Position numbers and translations under genes: made by a program. Under the pieces are notes generated by a model that worked only from the letters and a program-made list of their open reading frames with translations, made no database searches and had not been told where the DNA came from. Shown here in pieces: positions 33,250 through 42,512 of a stretch of 42,512 nucleotides of DNA; positions within the stretch are counted from its first letter, which is position 1, and every line of letters starts with the position of its first letter. Location of the stretch: NCBI RefSeq assembly GCF_963678635.1, contig NW_026970610.1:1-42512 (forward strand), written 5' to 3'. Source of the DNA: Symsagittifera roscoffensis. Its lineage: Eukaryota > Xenacoelomorpha > Acoela > Convolutidae.

Positions 33250-33666
33250 ATGGAACAATATTATGCAAAGCAAGCTTCACTTCCTCATTTCTCTGGACAC
33301 TACCGACAACGCGGCAGTGGATTTGGCGCTTTGGCTGCTGGTATTGGTCGTGTTGCTATACCGTTTGCACGACGGGTTATTCTACCGGCTGCGAAAAAAC
33401 TGGGCAGAGAATTTTTGATGAGTGCAGCGCCAGTACTGATTGATGTCGCTATGAAAAAGAAGTCTCCTAAACAAGCATTGAAAAACACTGTCACAAAAAC
33501 TGCAAGAAAACAACTCTGTGGTTGTAGACGTCGTAGAAAGACACCAATGAATGGATTACGAAGAAAAAGGTCAGTAGGGGCTCGAAAAAGAAAAACCAGA
33601 CCAGTGAGAAGTCGAGCAGTTTTTTTCTCAAAGATAAAAAATGATCGCTATTTTGTTACCCAATGA
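33250..33666 (+). CDS. pX/pVI-like basic virion core protein
   Basis: An intact 138-residue frame starting 6 bp after the penton-like stop. The N-terminal part is Gly-rich (RQRGSGFGALAAGIGR), followed by amphipathic helices (about residues 30-70) and a strongly basic C-terminal half (CGCRRRRK and a run of Arg/Lys near residues 100-125). This layout matches the adenovirus pX/pVI-like DNA-condensing or membrane-active proteins found between the penton and hexon genes of adintoviruses. Its last 26 bp overlap the start of the major capsid gene. Confidence 0.7.
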   Translation: MEQYYAKQASLPHFSGHYRQRGSGFGALAAGIGRVAIPFARRVILPAAKKLGREFLMSAAPVLIDVAMKKKSPKQALKNTVTKTARKQLCGCRRRRKTPMNGLRRKRSVGARKRKTRPVRSRAVFFSKIKNDRYFVTQ

Positions 33667-34883
33667 AGCTACCCATAGCTCTCTGGATTTGTTTGAAAAA
33701 CAACCTCTTTTGATTACTTTTGAAGACGCTTTTGATCAAAAAATTGGACCTGTCTATTCACCTAATGGACCAATGCTTGAGTTTGAAATCACCGGTGACC
33801 GTAATAATTTTGTTGATCTGCAAAAAATTTATTTGGAAATACGATGCAAAGTAACGCAATCAAATGGAGCTGATCTGCGATATGACAACACCGATCCTAC
33901 TGTGTCTGATTCATCGTTCCTCGTAAACAACTCCCTGTATTCCCTTTTCTCTGACTGTACCCTCTCTACTAATGGACTCAAAATCTGAAATGACAATAGT
34001 AGTTTTGCACATAAAAGCTTTATTGGAACAGAATTTTCTAGCAGCAAAGGAGCCAAAGACTCATGGCTTAAGTGTCAGGGATATCGTTTTGAAAACAATC
34101 CCGCTGCAATAGATGCAGCTGATTTCACATCTCAACGAGAACTGGTCCAAGAATCGAGGGAAATTTGGTTCTATGGACCCGCTGGAGTTGATTTTTTCAC
34201 TTGTGACAAGCATTTGTTGAGCGGTGTTACCCTCAGACTTTCCTACAGACGTTCTCATGAAGACTTTTTCATCATATCTGAAGATGCTGCCAAGCATTAC
34301 AAGCTGCAAATACTCGAAGCGAACCTATATGTTAGAAAAATGACTGTGACTGACCATGTGCTTTCTGCCATTGAATCAACTTTGCTCAAAACTCCTGCGA
34401 ACTACCCATATCAAGAAGAAATTACAAAAACATTTCTTGCAACAGCTGGTCAGCGCAGCTGGAAACAGGAAGATTTTTTTGCTCGTGAACCGGTGAGACA
34501 AATTATAATAGCATTGAACACAAATAATGCATTTCTAGGAACAAACCAAACGAATCCTTTTCATTATCAAAAGTTTGGATTAGAGCAAGTTACCTTGAGA
34601 CGAAATTGCTTACAATTAGCAAGTACACCAATCAGTACACAAGATCATAAACGTCTCTTCTTCAACGCACTATCAGCGCTAGGTTTGTTGCACTGCGGGC
34701 TGGGAATCACTCTGGATAACTACCAACAGCACTTTTTTTTGTGTTTTGATCTCACAGCAGGCAGCTCATGACTTCTTGCATTCAGAACTTACTAACTGCT
34801 CAGTTTCACTCGATCTTAAATTCTCAAACGCTTTGACAGCAAAGCTGGAAATTTTGTTTGGGGTATACGCTCATCCAATGTAA
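33641..34883 (+). pseudogene. Hexon-like major capsid protein (one stop, one frameshift)
   Basis: The frame from ATG 33641 has the opening seen in Polinton/adintovirus major capsid proteins and invertebrate F54H12.2-like proteins (GPMLEFEITGDRNNFVDLQKIYLEI, residues about 45-69). It is stopped by TGA at 33986-33988 but stays open in the same frame afterwards to 34771. Near 34755 it shifts to the frame ending at 34881-34883, which carries the conserved C-terminal block (HSELTNCSVSLDL). The protein would form the double-jelly-roll trimers of the capsid shell. The total is about 412 residues, within the family range. Only two lesions suggest recent loss, or sequence errors. Confidence 0.87.
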
Positions 34884-34941
34884 TTATTACCTCCGACCGC
34901 AAAGTTACAAAGAACGTCCTTCCAATTTCGACTGTCTAAAA

Positions 34942-35388
34942 ATGGATGAAATCCAGTTGCAGGATCTCATTCAGAACTGTAAACATCTAAAATATAAGTT
35001 TCTTGTAGTATTTGCAGCGGAAAACTTTCCACCTCACATCCCGAACAATGTCTTTATGATTGTGAACACTTCAAAATCAGATTCTCCGGGGACAAATTGG
35101 ATTGTGATTTGCAACAGAAGAAATGTTTTATATTTTGCTGATCCTCTCGGTCTTCCTCTTTGGCAGTACACCAATCTGTATAAACGATTGAACAAAAATT
35201 TTCATCAGGTGATTGAATTAATAACAAACTTTCCCATGCAAGACTCAAACTCTACCATGTGCGGTTCTTTTTGCATTTATATTGCACAATTGATTTATGT
35301 TAAAAACTTTAATGTTGATGCTTCTGATTTTGCTTACATAAATGATCATGTTTTGAAACATTTCCTAACTCACATGCTTACCCATTAA
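34942..35388 (+). CDS. Adenain-like cysteine protease, catalytic His replaced by Asn
   Basis: A 148-residue intact frame. Active-site surroundings of the adenovirus-type maturation protease are present: SPGTNWIVI (residues about 49-57), YFADPLG (66-72, Asp in the Glu/Asp position) and MCGSFCIYIA (about 107-116, catalytic Cys). At the first site the family has G-x-H-W; here the codon is AAT, so His is Asn and the enzyme is probably inactive. The start at 34942 is the first ATG in frame. It follows the major capsid gene by 58 bp and is the last gene before the right end. Confidence 0.82.
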   Translation: MDEIQLQDLIQNCKHLKYKFLVVFAAENFPPHIPNNVFMIVNTSKSDSPGTNWIVICNRRNVLYFADPLGLPLWQYTNLYKRLNKNFHQVIELITNFPMQDSNSTMCGSFCIYIAQLIYVKNFNVDASDFAYINDHVLKHFLTHMLTH

Positions 35389-36294
35389 CTAACTATTTAA
35401 TATGGCTGTTTTGTACACTTTTCAATTTCATTTTAAACACTACAATTTTTAGTAATTGACATTTTTACCCAATTGTTAACTGAATAGCAGTAATCCGAGA
35501 AGTTTGATTATTATAAAAATATACAAAATCGATCTATGGGGGATATCACCATACCAGCAACTGTTGCCTCCTTTCAGTAAAATTTCCGGACGGGTTTCGA
35601 AACGCCGCCTTTTGGCTGAGAGTCGAGCGCCATGCGTTTTTCCCTACTCGAACCCCAAGAAAATTAGTTCCACTTCAATTTCATAGTAACAAATTAGGTA
35701 CAAGTCTTAGAAGTGGCTGTAGCAAACTTAATGGGCACTTTTGGCTTGCATCAGTGTTCTCGTTTTTCAAGATCTTAACCCACATCAACTTATTAGCTCT
35801 TTCAACCTTTCTATAAAATCAAAGCTTTTATCATAGATTTCAGACGTTTTTTCAGTCTCCTTTAGACACGGAAAATGTAAATGTCGAAATTTTTAAGCCA
35901 ATTTCATTATTTTAGAGTTTTCAGTGTTCCATAATTGTTTTGTGTTTTTTACCTTCGTTTGGCTTAAAGAAGTTTTTCATTCTTATTTCGGTCAAATTAA
36001 TTAATAATTTTTGCCTAATTAGAGGTGGCGGCCGCCGCAATTGACGAATTTTCCTTTCTTCGAGATTCAGCAATAAAACATGCATTTTTGAAGGAAATCG
36101 TTCACCGCAGCCAACAGTTAAGCAACGCTGCCAAAATCTGGTGCTTTCCTATATACCATTTAGTTTAGTTGCATTAGGTTCAACTGATTTCATTTAATAG
36201 GTATATAACGTCATTTTACATGTAAACAAGCCAATACCCCCAAACTTTAGAAGGGAAAACATGCACCGACCAAAACTTAATTCCATTCCCGTTT
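35389..36294. other. Right subterminal region without gene
   Basis: About 900 bp between the protease stop and the right inverted repeat. The open frame at 35504-35686 has no family features. A plus-strand AATAAA at 36072-36077 could end the rightward transcripts. A GC-rich patch (GGTGGCGGCCGCCGC near 36026-36040) stands out in AT-rich surroundings. Confidence 0.5.
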
Positions 36295-36317
36295 CCACAA
36301 CGTTCAGTGGGAATACT
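36295..36317 (-). repeat. Right terminal inverted repeat of the Polinton
   Basis: Reverse complement of 17961-17983 at all 23 positions, ending ...GGGAATACT at 36317. Beyond the 23 bp the two ends no longer align. Confidence 0.85.
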
Positions 36318-36339
36318 CAATAATATACCGAAGTTTTAC

Positions 36340-36512
36340 ATGAGGACTATTAGATAGAAAATTATACATGATGACAATTCGTATTATTACATAGTGACCA
36401 TTAGGTATAAAATTATACATAGTGACAATTAGGATTATTACATGGTGACCATTGCTGATCATTTAATACATGGTGACCATTATAATTTATACCTAATGGT
36501 CATCCATGTATG
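36340..36512. repeat. Imperfect minisatellite with ACATAGTGACCATTA units
   Basis: Units such as ACATAGTGACCATTA, ACATGGTGACCATT and ATGATGACAATT recur about every 30 bp, with some also inverted (CCTAATGGTCATCCATGTA near 36490-36508). It starts about 20 bp beyond the Polinton end. Confidence 0.75.
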
Positions 36513-36515
36513 ACA

Positions 36516-36529
36516 ACCCCCCCCCCCCC
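36516..36529. repeat. Poly-C run
   Basis: A run of about 13 C at the end of the minisatellite. Confidence 0.85.
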
Positions 36530-39500
36530 AATCCTAACGCACTATATGCATACTGCTATCCTACATCCTAATTCTATTCTTTTATCTAAGCATTTAACTT
36601 AATTTTGTTTGAAACCGATTTCATCAAGGCTTTCTTTAGATCATTTAAAGTTCTACCCCTAATCCAAAATGTCTAATAGTCTCAAACGTTGATTCACTCT
36701 CGAACCTTGACAAACGGCACATGACAAACTGAATTGTTTCTCGAAAATTTGCCTTTAAACTGCGGCTAAATGGTGAAGAACTGTTCACTTGAATCCCATC
36801 CTTCCTTTGAATCCCATCTCCTTAGTGACCTAGATCTAGTATGCACTAAATTAAAATCTAACAATCTACTTGTTTTCTTATTATACCTGAAACTTGTGGA
36901 TGATTTACTGTTTTTCAACCATCAATCTCATATCAATCCCCATTTACATAATTCTAAGATGAAAAAAAAAACATTCGTTTCAGAGCAATAATTATTCTTT
37001 TGAGTCAACATACTTTCTCCCAACGCCTTCTGCCACAACAACAAGACCCAATGATTAGGGCATCCTAATAAAAAGAGTATAAGCTAACTATTCAGGAAAT
37101 AAAATCTAACACTTGGATTTAGCATCAATCGTCCTAACACTTAAGGCAAAAAATAACTCACGAAACAAACAAGCATAAGTTATACCCAAACTTTTAATTC
37201 AAGATACTAGATAAGACCTTGTTATAACACAGCACAAAGAAAGCATAGGCTAAATCAAATCAAAAAAGCCAGCGAAAAATGGGACTAAAGACTAAATTTC
37301 CAAAAAAACACGCATTATTAAAACCCGATTTTCCAGAGAACAAAACAAAACTTCTGAATCCAAATTGAGACTTAAAAGGAAAAATGGAAAGCCTCCAAGA
37401 CCTATTAAACGATAAAAACAAACAAACTCAACTCACAAGAGATTTAAAAGACGACACAATGAAATACCAAGGCATCCGCTTACCTTGTAAAAATGACCAA
37501 GGACACTGAGATCCCTTCAATTCGCCCTCACGCAATCAGTGTTTGATTTCTTGGAGACACAAGTGCTGCTTTTCAAAAAGCAGAAAATCAAGCACGAATG
37601 ATTAAATTCCATAGAGAGTATTTCACAGAAAACAAACCATTCGACCAAGCGCATCAACATAGAACAAAACAACCTAAAAGCCAATATAAGAAAAAAGAAG
37701 GAATGGAAAGTAAGTTAACTCGTTTTCAAATCTACCCAGGAACAGAATCTGCTTGCAAATATTGGAATACACTCTGCAAAACTCAATGCTCCGATATGCT
37801 AGTTGAATATAGAAACCAATTTTATATGGAAACAGGAAAACTCATAATTCCCGAAAACGCCACAAATCGAAACAGAGACGATGAAAAATCTTAAATACCA
37901 ATTACACTACTAAAAAATAACGGACAAACTGGTGGACATTTTCTTTCAGAAAAAATGGCAGGACACGCTCAAAAAATTTGTCATTTTTGAACCACACATT
38001 TTTTGGTGCAATTCATTATGACATAGACCTAGACATGAAACTTGATTACATATAAAAGAATATTCAAAAAATTTCCACTATCAGATTTTGAAACACTCTA
38101 TCGAAATTTGAATTAGAAAAAATACAGATACTACAGTAACTAGCATGAACAGAATTAAAATTCTTTATGCAGGATACCTAATCCCAGGAAATCGCTCAAA
38201 CTTCATTGATTACGAAGTAAACATTCTCTTGCATCACACTTGCACTAAGAAAATCCGCCTTTCTATATCTTTGCAGACAAACAATTTTATCAACAAGTAC
38301 CCGTTTTTCAATGGAAATGAAAATCATTTTGCCAATACGTTATCAAGATGAACATATTTTAGGATACCGCGGTTCCATGTGGATCAGATTAGCGTCACAT
38401 TGTAATACAACTCAATCCCGACTAAGATAAAAGTTATCTTTCACACCCAAATATACCCAAATTGATCAAACAACAAGAAATCTGTAACAAAAAGTAAACT
38501 CAAAATTACTAGATACCTCATTACCGACCTATAATCTATAGAAAAATTTTATAAGACCAACATGCAACATCATAAACGAACATAACAATTTCAGGAACTT
38601 CTCAGAGAAATGGACACTATACAAAAACAGTTCATCAATCAAAACCTTAAGAATTTTTCTCAATCGTCTACAACTAATTACAGTGGATTTTTTAAGGCTT
38701 TCAACGATTACATTCTTCTCAATGGAAAAAAAATCGCTCAGAAGATATTTCTCAATCAATAACTTTTCTTAGAAAATGAAATATTAGCGCTTTTAGGATG
38801 GCTTATTATACAATAGGATGGCCCTATTACACAATGTATGGACTATAAATAATCATATACCCAAAGCTTAACTTTATTGCTTTTATAACTTTCATTTACT
38901 AAAAGAACGTACAAAACATGGGCAATCCATATCCAAGTCAAGCGACAAGCCAGCATAGCATTAATATTATCCCCAAAAATTTTCAGACTTTGTTTTACCT
39001 CAAAAATAAAGTTTTTTTTTCAGACTCACAAATTGAGGAAAAGAAAACAAATTGTTGACAAAAGCAAACACATAGGATAAAAAAGACATCACCTACACCA
39101 AGAGCAACAATTTGTCAAATCATAATTATTTACAAAAAACAGTCCTAGAAGTAAACTATGGAACAAAATTCTCGTTAGCAACAGAGTCCCATCAAATAAT
39201 TGATCTGCAACGCAGCCTCATCTCACATATTGCATATCAGCCACAAATCACTGACGACATATATGAACAAAGACTAGAACAATCTCTCAGAGACCATTAC
39301 CGTTTTCATATGTTGGTTTTATCCCACGATGAGCCGCAGTTATGCATCTCTCTATAGCTTACTCTCGTATCCTTCCAACTTCCAGCGAAAAACTCTGCCG
39401 TTTCCATTCTTCTCTTTTATCAGTTTTTAGTCACAGTTTTGAGTTTGTGACCCAAATCATCTCACATGCACTCCAATAGTTCTATGATCCCGAATCCTAT

Positions 39501-40563
39501 GAATGACGATCAATTAATCCATGACCTCGACAAATTCACACGCATCCTCATTAACTGAAAATGCCCCACTAACCCGCTTTGATACCTAATCAAACGACCT
39601 TCATCATCACTAATCCTCCGTATTAATCAATCTAGACACACTAAAACTCCCGAAATCAAGCAGATATACGCTATATAGAAAACTCACCTTATGATACAGA
39701 CCCAGCAGTTAAATCACAAAAAGAACCAAAAGTTTTTCATCAAAACGTTGAAATTTCAACCTAAACAGCCCTATTAAAAAGCTTGACCTCGTTCTTCCAC
39801 AGTCACTACAAAGAACTAAAGCTTTCAAATCCTATTTCATCAGTATTGATAATTTTAACCTCATCTGCAACTTCTTCGTCCCAAAAAAAACGCTATATAA
39901 GTTATGCTGCTAAAAATCAAAACTAACTCATGTGCCAGTCGGTCATATCCTGAAAACTTATCTTGTTTTTGGGGTGGTAGGGTATTTTTGAAAAGTTTGT
40001 GTTGCCCATAACATGCTCGAGTTTATCGTGACAACTGAAATTGAAAGTCAGAAAATTAAAAGAACCGAGTTCATATTTACGGGAACGTGGACGGAAATTA
40101 AATTTAGAACCACATTTTAAAAACAAATGAGCACTTGGAGTAGAGCTGACTTGTTTCTTATAGAGAAACGAGAGTGGATACGTGAGTGCTACTACTGGAG
40201 CAAGGAGCACCTTGACTGGGACGTTCGATCAGTCAAGCGACCCAATGGTTCACAACGATAAAACTGCTTGATTTTAAATTAATTAGTTCTTCAAATTTCT
40301 AAAGTTACATTAGATTGATATTACATTACCTGATTGACTCCAGAGTCGCTGTCAGTATGTGAGTATTGAATTTTATTGCTAGAGTGTATTATATAGAGTT
40401 ATAATGAGATAAGGCGGGTTTTTGGTTGACCCATTTGAAAAGGATCAAAAGTTTTTTGTTCAATAAAAATTAATGCTATTTTCTTGAGTTTCCAACCCTA
40501 TTTTAACCGCGTTTGCAAGTTTTAGGTATTTAGAGACCTAGCATGGGGAGCGTGCTTGTTTCT
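36530..40563. other. A/C-rich stretch with short unrecognised open frames
   Basis: From about 36.6 to 39.9 kb the plus strand is visibly rich in A and C and poor in G, a skew often seen in decayed coding sequence of A-rich elements. The best frame is about 37543-37894 (KFHREYFTENKPFDQ...). Smaller open stretches lie at 38145-38351, about 38594-38760 (on plus) and 39112-39357. None shows a family motif I can name. Confidence 0.35.
37543..37894 (+). other. Unrecognised open frame, about 117 codons
   Basis: The frame opens after a TGA near 37540, has an internal ATG at 37598 and ends at 37894. It is rich in K, N, Q and R and includes MESKLTRFQIYPGTESACK, CKTQCSDM and MVEYRNQF-like stretches. 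Composition is even and protein-like, but no domain is recognised. It may be a piece of a decayed element in the A/C-rich stretch. Confidence 0.25.
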
Positions 40564-40600
40564 AGAGTGTGTTAGTAGCCCTTAATCGGTAACACACTCT
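40564..40600. repeat. Perfect 11-bp stem hairpin
   Basis: AGAGTGTGTTA (40564-40574) pairs with TAACACACTCT (40590-40600) around a 15-nt loop. No T-run or gene end is next to it. Function unknown. Confidence 0.6.
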
Positions 40601-41464
40601 CGATATCCCATGTTTTAAGCAAACCGAATTGGCTCCGACAGAGTGACCTACCCAAACACAAGAGATAGTGTTCCTGACCCTTGAGCCACTGATTAAAGAG
40701 CCTTCTTGTCATAAACTCATATAAGACTTAAGAGAACGACTGTGTTTTACGGCGCTCCTGGATGTTTTTACGACATCCTGAATACGGAATAGAACCCACT
40801 TGGCACAGTTTCGGGCTACATGCCTTTTCTAGAGTACCTGTGGTAGGTTCAGCTGGAACGTGTCCAACTTCTGGTCGAACCTTGATAGCTTTTTAGGAAA
40901 ATTTTTCATTGATGCGCTTTCGAATACGAGGCATAGATAACCGAGTTAAGGGAGCCACAAGAGAAACAAAAAACCGTTAAAAGACCGGAAAACGAAACAA
41001 AAATTACGAAAGGATTAGAATTCAAAAGAAAAACTATAAAAAATGGACAAGGACTGAAATTCAGATTGCATGGATCGGACATTCATTTTAATTTATACTG
41101 TTTTACAATAGGACCGATCGTTTTGATAAAAGTAGCAGTATTTAACAGGTGCCTGAAAGAGGATAATTTTCAGATAGACATGGAACTTCATATAAAAACT
41201 GGGAGGCTTCACTGTGGAAGGTGACCAGGTGGATAGTGAAGGAGTTCAAGGGAACCGAAGACCCAAGAATTAACAAAGGCTATCAAAGTGGGACCACAAA
41301 AAAGTGACCACCAGAGAGTGGCAACCAAAGTTGACCCCCCAGTGTAATGCGAGTGTCATTTGAATATCGTTAAAAGCTTGCTTATAGTATTTGCGATAAG
41401 TATAAAAGTGACTAGCCGGCACTATCCCCACTTTTGAATTGAGCAAACGTTTTAACTTGAGCAG
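40601..41464. other. GC-richer sequence without recognised gene
   Basis: This stretch is less AT-rich than the rest of the window and shows no convincing frame. It may belong to the same repeat family as the blocks at the window end. Confidence 0.35.
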
Positions 41465-41548
41465 AGCTTGGAAACAGGTTCTACGGGTTTTCTCTTGAGT
41501 GGTTTTGCACCTATCGCGCATAAGGGGTTCTTTACTTAAGTGGGGGCT
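41465..41548. repeat. Direct repeat block, copy 1 (partner 42361-42444)
   Basis: GCTTGGAAACAGGTTCTACG through ACTTAAGTGGGGGCTA matches the block near 42361-42444 with only a few differences. The minus-strand open frame at 41270-41521 overlaps it but is not recognised. Confidence 0.8.
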
Positions 41549-42266
41549 ACTAATCCGGGAGGTTAGACAAGAGGGGTTGGTTATGATGAAGGTTGTTGTT
41601 GGGAATTGTTGAAAGAGAGTCCTATTACTGTATTTTAATAATCGGCATCATTGATTTGTTTTTTTTTAATTTTCACAGAAGTCAGTATTGACCGGAATCA
41701 AGATAAAAAACCAGAGCAAAAACGTAAAATGTTAAAAAAACGAACTCAAGAAACAAAGAGATAGGCTTGTTGGATCGGATGCGGGGAACGAAAATATTTT
41801 TCCTTTAACACAGACCACAAAAGTAACAACTAAAAAATCCACAACACCAGTGGAAATAACGCGTGACAACCAAGTGCTAGACAAGTTTTTGTAAATGGTA
41901 GGTTCAATCTGCGAGGTAGGTTATCTTACGATAGCCTAAGTTTAATGAACACAAATATTTAGCCTACCGGTTGGTTTTCTTGTCAGCTCAGAAATCAAAT
42001 CAAGTTTCGATAAAGATGCAAAAGTGTTTCCTGTCCTCTTTGCAAGTTGCAGATGCATTGGTAAAAACGGTTTGATTTAGATACGCTGGTAAAACATAGA
42101 AGATCACGATACAAAAATTGACATGTTTCTAAAATAAACTTTATGACACCACGACGAAGTTGCATCCTAGCAGAAATCTACTGTTTGGAAAATAAAATTA
42201 TACAAGAAAAACCAGTTGAAGCGAAATCACTATTATGGTGGTGTGTCTCGACGAAGTTTGTGACGG

Positions 42267-42512
42267 CTATTGCGAGCAAAAAAAATGTAGCTTCCTAAAG
42301 TGTCCACAATTTTTGGTTCTCTTCAAATTTTCTTGGAAACAGGTTCTACGGGTTGAAATGAGCTTGGAAACAGGTTCTACGGGTTTTCTCTTGAGTGATT
42401 TTGCACCTATCGCCCATAAGGGGTTCTTTACTTAAGTGGGGACTATTGCGAGCAAAAAAAAGTGTAGCTTCCTAAAGTGTCCACAATTTTTGGTTCTCTT
42501 CAAATTTTCTTT
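42267..42512. repeat. Direct duplication at the window end (period about 176 bp)
   Basis: CTATTGCGAGCAAAAAAA through the TTTGGTTCTCTTCAAATTT end occurs at about 42267-42331 and again at about 42443-42512, where the window ends. Between them GGAAACAGGTTCTACGGGTT is itself present twice (near 42334 and 42365). The array probably continues beyond the window. Confidence 0.8.

Larger units (their letters stand above)
17961..36317. mobile_element. Polinton/Maverick (adintovirus-like) self-synthesising DNA transposon
   Basis: The 18.36-kb element is bounded by a 23-bp perfect inverted repeat starting 5'-AGTATTCCCACTGAA (17961-17983 and its complement at 36295-36317). Inside are all Polinton hallmarks: protein-primed DNA polymerase B, RVE-type integrase, FtsK/A32-like packaging ATPase, adenain-like protease, double-jelly-roll major capsid and penton-like minor capsid. 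Polintons usually begin with AG and make 6-bp target duplications; the flanks here (CCTTCT on the left, CAATAA on the right) do not match. Several genes are broken, so this copy appears inactive. The short inverted repeat is unusual, since many Polintons have repeats of 100 bp or more. Confidence 0.95.

Noticed and set aside
40564-40700. Possible tRNA or terminator around the 11-bp hairpin
   Set aside because: No acceptor stem, T-loop or T-run accompanies the hairpin.

Overview
The window is AT-rich eukaryotic DNA, most likely from an invertebrate animal; the species cannot be named from the sequence. Evidence for a eukaryote: two candidate GT-AG introns that keep the reading frame, AATAAA signals just after stop codons, minisatellites, a (TA)n microsatellite and large tandem duplications. 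No bacterial operon signals, rRNA or tRNA genes were seen.

The main content is one Polinton/Maverick (adintovirus-like) element at about 17961-36317 (about 18.4 kb). Its two ends carry a 23-bp perfect inverted repeat that begins 5'-AGTATTCCCACTGAA. It holds the full hallmark set. On the minus strand is a protein-primed family B DNA polymerase with N-terminal zinc fingers, an HNH/endonuclease VII-like Cys/His cluster, exonuclease and polymerase motifs, and an unusual acidic tail. On the plus strand, in order, come an accessory block, a small membrane protein, a packaging ATPase, two small element-typical proteins, a retroviral-type integrase, a penton-like minor capsid protein, a basic pX-like core protein, a hexon-like major capsid protein and an adenain-like protease. 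The polymerase, ATPase, integrase and major capsid genes carry frameshifts or stops, and the protease lacks its catalytic His, so this copy looks inactive. The penton-like and pX-like genes are intact.

The accessory block (25140-28901) is the least familiar part. It holds a minus-strand gene of unknown family with a PKKKRKL nuclear-localisation-like motif, a small gene with a PC4-like segment, a two-exon gene with an HYH (HUH-like) motif and a 41/56-bp intron, and a broken DEDDh-exonuclease-like gene.

Left of the element (1-17960) no gene could be recognised. It has a 962-bp higher-order tandem repeat with G-runs (1274-3315), C-rich and AT-rich minisatellites, a foldback element (4300-4436), a hairpin cluster (10450-10573), and a 1.33-kb direct duplication (15058-17960) whose second copy stops exactly where the Polinton begins. 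Right of the element (36318-42512) are a minisatellite, a poly-C run, an A/C-rich stretch with short unrecognised open frames, and further direct repeats at the window end.
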